64,000 bases of DNA from Paenibacillus sp. sptzw28 (GTDB lineage Bacteria; Bacillota; Bacilli; Paenibacillales; Paenibacillaceae): assembly GCF_019550795.1 (NCBI RefSeq), contig NZ_CP080545.1:4126001-4190000 (forward strand), written 5' to 3'. The stretch's first letter is position 1. Each line of letters opens with the position of its first letter. This document shows, one piece after another, positions 62,104 to 64,000 of the stretch. The notes under the pieces are model-generated. The model was not told the origin of the DNA. It saw nothing but the letters and a program-made list of their open reading frames with translations, and searched no databases. The position numbers and the translations under genes were made by a program.

Positions 62104-62400
62104 ATGAAACAAGTCATTGCGCGGTTTATCGCAGTTTTATTGCTCGTTATCCCCGGACTCGGGGCCACATATGGTTTTTTGCTTATGAAGGACGCTGTCT
62201 TTCATTATTTTGCATCTTTTGGCGATGAGAGTGCTTCGCGAAGCTTTGAGTGGTGGAGCTTTGCAGGAGGCATGCTGCTCTTCCTGCTGGGAGTGGGCTT
62301 TATTGGGGGATGGACGTTTTTCCGGGATCGTAAACGGAATTATATCTCGCCGCGTTTCCGCGGTAAGCGGCAGCGGCCGCCGCGGCCGGGCGCCGGTTAA
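62104..62400 (+). CDS. DUF2627 membrane protein (YqzF-like)
   Basis: A 98-aa protein with two membrane helices (about 5-24 and 52-72), a W-W-S-F-A-G motif between them and a basic tail. It resembles B. subtilis YqzF, which lies beside the bkd cluster. It is divergent from lpdV and followed by its own terminator. Function unknown. Confidence 0.8.
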   Translation: MKQVIARFIAVLLLVIPGLGATYGFLLMKDAVFHYFASFGDESASRSFEWWSFAGGMLLFLLGVGFIGGWTFFRDRKRNYISPRFRGKRQRPPRPGAG

Positions 62401-62422
62401 ATTTAAGACGCAGCAAAAAAAT

Positions 62423-62459
62423 GGGGACGATTTTCCTTGAGAAAATCGCCCCCGTTTTT
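62423..62459 (+). terminator. Terminator of the DUF2627 gene
   Basis: GGGGaCGATTTTC-cttga-GAAAATCGcCCCC followed by GTTTTTC; an A run precedes it, so it may act on both strands. Confidence 0.85.
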
Positions 62460-62534
62460 CGTATACATCTTTGTTACTCTCTGCGAAAGCCAAAGAACGG
62501 CTCCAGCTTCTGCTTGTTCCCAAAACTTGATGTC

Positions 62535-63143
62535 TTACTTAAAATGCGGTTGCTGTAGCCCAGCCAAGCCTCCGATAATATTATCGACCAGCCCGTAAGA
62601 CTTTGCTTCCTCCGGGTTCATAAACCGGTCCCGGTCGGAGTCTTTTTCAATTTGCTCAATCGGCTGCCCCGTGTGATGCGCTAGAACTCCGTTTATTTTC
62701 TCGCGGGTTTTTAAAATCCAGCTTGCGTGTATTTGAATATCCGACGCCTGGCCCCGGGCTCCCCCCAGCGGCTGATGAATCATGATCTCGCTATTAGGCA
62801 AAGCCAGCCTCTTTCCTTTGGCTCCTCCGGCAAGCAAAACCGCCCCGAAGCTTGCCGCGAAGCCTGTGCAAATCGTGGATACGTCCGGTTTGATATACTG
62901 CATTGTATCGTAAATGGCAAATCCGGCCGTTACCGAGCCGCCTGGACTGTTGATGTACAGCTGAATATCTTTCTCCGGATCATCCGCCGCAAGAAACAGA
63001 AGCTGTGCAACGATAGAATTTGCCATATTGTCTTCCACTTCGCCGCTTACCATTATAATGCGGTCTTTGAGCAAGCGCGAGTAAATGTCATAGCTGCGCT
63101 CTCCGCGGTTCGTCTGCTCTATAACATAAGGGGTGAGATTCAT
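62535..63143 (-). CDS. ClpP-type proteolytic subunit (divergent paralog)
   Basis: A 202-aa ClpP with N-terminal [23 protein letters not shown]. Catalytic Ser lies in F-A-A-S-F-G-A, His in I-M-I-H-Q-P-L-G, and Asp in D-S-D-R-D-R-F. The [14 protein letters not shown] segment differs from the usual GMAASMGA of the main ClpP, suggesting a second ClpP. The ATG at 63143 has GGAGGG upstream. It stands next to the sigma factor. Confidence 0.9.
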   Translation of the reverse strand: MNLTPYVIEQTNRGERSYDIYSRLLKDRIIMVSGEVEDNMANSIVAQLLFLAADDPEKDIQLYINSPGGSVTAGFAIYDTMQYIKPDVSTICTGFAASFGAVLLAGGAKGKRLALPNSEIMIHQPLGGARGQASDIQIHASWILKTREKINGVLAHHTGQPIEQIEKDSDRDRFMNPEEAKSYGLVDNIIGGLAGLQQPHFK

Positions 63144-63168
63144 CGGCAAATATCCCTCCGTTTTTGTA

Positions 63169-63909
63169 TTAAGCTGCCGCCATACTCCGATAAGCCATCG
63201 TCACGGAACCCGAGTCGGTCCTCATACGGACGCCGCCTTCAGCGTAACGCAATGCCGTTCCAATCGCATGGACCGGATCGATCTGACCATTCTGGGCCAT
63301 GGCAAGCGCGATTAAAGCATCAGGGTTCGTTTCCCGAATGGCAGCTGTATAAGCAAGCAGCAAATCATAGTCGATTATTTCGAGACTGAGTCCCTCTGCC
63401 AAGCCGTCGTCTTTAAGCTTTCCGATTGCAGCCCGGGCCCGGTGCAGCACCGCTTTTACCGCGCCTTCTTTCATATTGAGGGCTTTTGCTATCTCCACAC
63501 CTCTGAACTGAAAAACCTCCCGCAGCAAAAAAACCGTTCTTTGAAGCGGGGAAAGATGTTTGACCAATAGGCCAAGTGCATTTTCCAATTCAATGGAATC
63601 GACTTCAGCGAAGTATAACGCCGGTATGTTCCCTTCTAAGGCCCTTTTGGCTATTTGTTTTCGGCGTAACCGGTCCACCGCCAAATTTTTGGCGATGCGA
63701 AGCATATATGCTGTAGGGTTCGAGTGCGACTGCAATCCATTCATAACCGGCAGCGCACGCAAGCATGTCTCCTGAACAAGGTCCTCCGCATCCCAGGTGC
63801 TATTGGTGATAGAACGGCAGTACCGATAGAGAACGGACCTCAGACGCTCAAGCTCGGCCTGCTTCGTGTCCTTGTCGCTGACTTGCATAACAGATGGTTT
63901 ACTCAACAT
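63169..63909 (-). CDS. ECF-type RNA polymerase sigma factor with C-terminal extension
   Basis: A 246-aa sigma-70 family protein with region 2 (Y-R-Y-C-R-S-I-T...[14 protein letters not shown]) and region 4 ([24 protein letters not shown]). About 70 residues follow region 4, as in SigJ-type factors, but no NTF2-like domain is clear. GGAGG precedes the ATG at 63909. Its targets are unknown; it is upstream of and close to clpP (25 bases). Confidence 0.85.
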   Translation of the reverse strand: MLSKPSVMQVSDKDTKQAELERLRSVLYRYCRSITNSTWDAEDLVQETCLRALPVMNGLQSHSNPTAYMLRIAKNLAVDRLRRKQIAKRALEGNIPALYFAEVDSIELENALGLLVKHLSPLQRTVFLLREVFQFRGVEIAKALNMKEGAVKAVLHRARAAIGKLKDDGLAEGLSLEIIDYDLLLAYTAAIRETNPDALIALAMAQNGQIDPVHAIGTALRYAEGGVRMRTDSGSVTMAYRSMAAA

Positions 63910-64000
63910 TCGCCACACCTCCTTCCTCATTCTATCGCTGCACCTTGTAAACGAATTAATGGCAGCAAAGGATACGCCAACGCCATAAAAATTTATCAGA

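Overview
The window looks like core chromosome of an endospore-forming member of the Paenibacillaceae (Paenibacillus or a close relative). Evidence: a dense sporulation and germination gene set (spoIIA-sigF, spoVAA/AB/AF, dacF, dacB-spmA-spmB, ytfJ, ypeB, spoIIM, the YIEGIA gene, a Spo0E-type phosphatase, mciZ), strong AGGAGG-type ribosome binding sites with many GTG/TTG starts, and a gene order that largely follows the Bacillus subtilis cmk-to-bkd part of the chromosome with Paenibacillus-like differences. I see no rRNA, tRNA, CRISPR array, transposase, phage or plasmid gene.

Layout. (1) 1-9.7 kb, all minus: first codons of der, YIEGIA and its small partner, yphA-like, S1-like protein, plsC-cmk, ypfB-like, the PilZ gene ypfA, ypeB, a 49-aa Cys-motif protein, prsW, a five-copy hairpin repeat array, and glutamate dehydrogenase. 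(2) 9.8-15.3 kb: mecA, a small glycine-rich membrane protein, a lipoprotein polysaccharide deacetylase (plus), a metallophosphoesterase, a CPBP protease, an unknown anchored protein (plus) and a rhodanese. (3) 15.5-24 kb: serA (plus), then the minus-strand cytochrome c maturation and redox two-component cluster rluB-resA-resB-resC-resD-resE. (4) 23.9-29.2 kb: spmB-spmA-dacB, ytfJ, DUF2953, scpB-scpA. (5) 29.2-33.2 kb: the riboflavin operon ribD-ribE-ribBA-ribH behind an FMN riboswitch with an attenuator terminator. (6) 33.2-44.4 kb: ppiB, a 40-41 bp tandem repeat region, lysA, spoVAF-spoVAB-spoVAA, sigF-spoIIAB-spoIIAA with a sigma-H-like promoter, dacF, pyrimidine nucleoside phosphorylase and a Spo0E-like phosphatase. 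(7) 44.5-49.2 kb: purine nucleoside phosphorylase, phosphopentomutase, xerD, a DUF4227 protein, ald. (8) 49.7-56.9 kb: a subtilisin-family protease without a signal peptide (plus), fur, spoIIM, an endonuclease Q-like protein, nudF, the small gene mciZ (plus), an M20 peptidase, a Prli42-like miniprotein (plus), lipB. (9) 57-63.9 kb: the branched-chain 2-oxoacid dehydrogenase operon lpdV-bkdAA-bkdAB-bkdB, DUF2627, a ClpP and an ECF-type sigma factor.

How it fits together: nucleoside salvage (punA, deoB, pdp), riboflavin synthesis, branched-chain acyl-CoA supply for iso/anteiso lipids with octanoylation by LipB, heme/cytochrome c assembly under ResDE, and compartment-specific sporulation control lie side by side. 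No obviously new multi-gene system is present. The most interesting items are small-scale: ribD whose start overlaps the stop of a short upstream reading frame that crosses the riboswitch terminator; a prsW-ypeB locus where sleB is missing and a 49-aa CxxC protein sits instead, with the ypeB ribosome binding site inside a hairpin; a hairpin repeat array filling the gudB-prsW gap and a second repeat array between ppiB and lysA; short genes (mciZ, Prli42-like, CxxC protein) that length cut-offs would miss; and a signal-less S8 protease with a basic, cysteine-containing tail.
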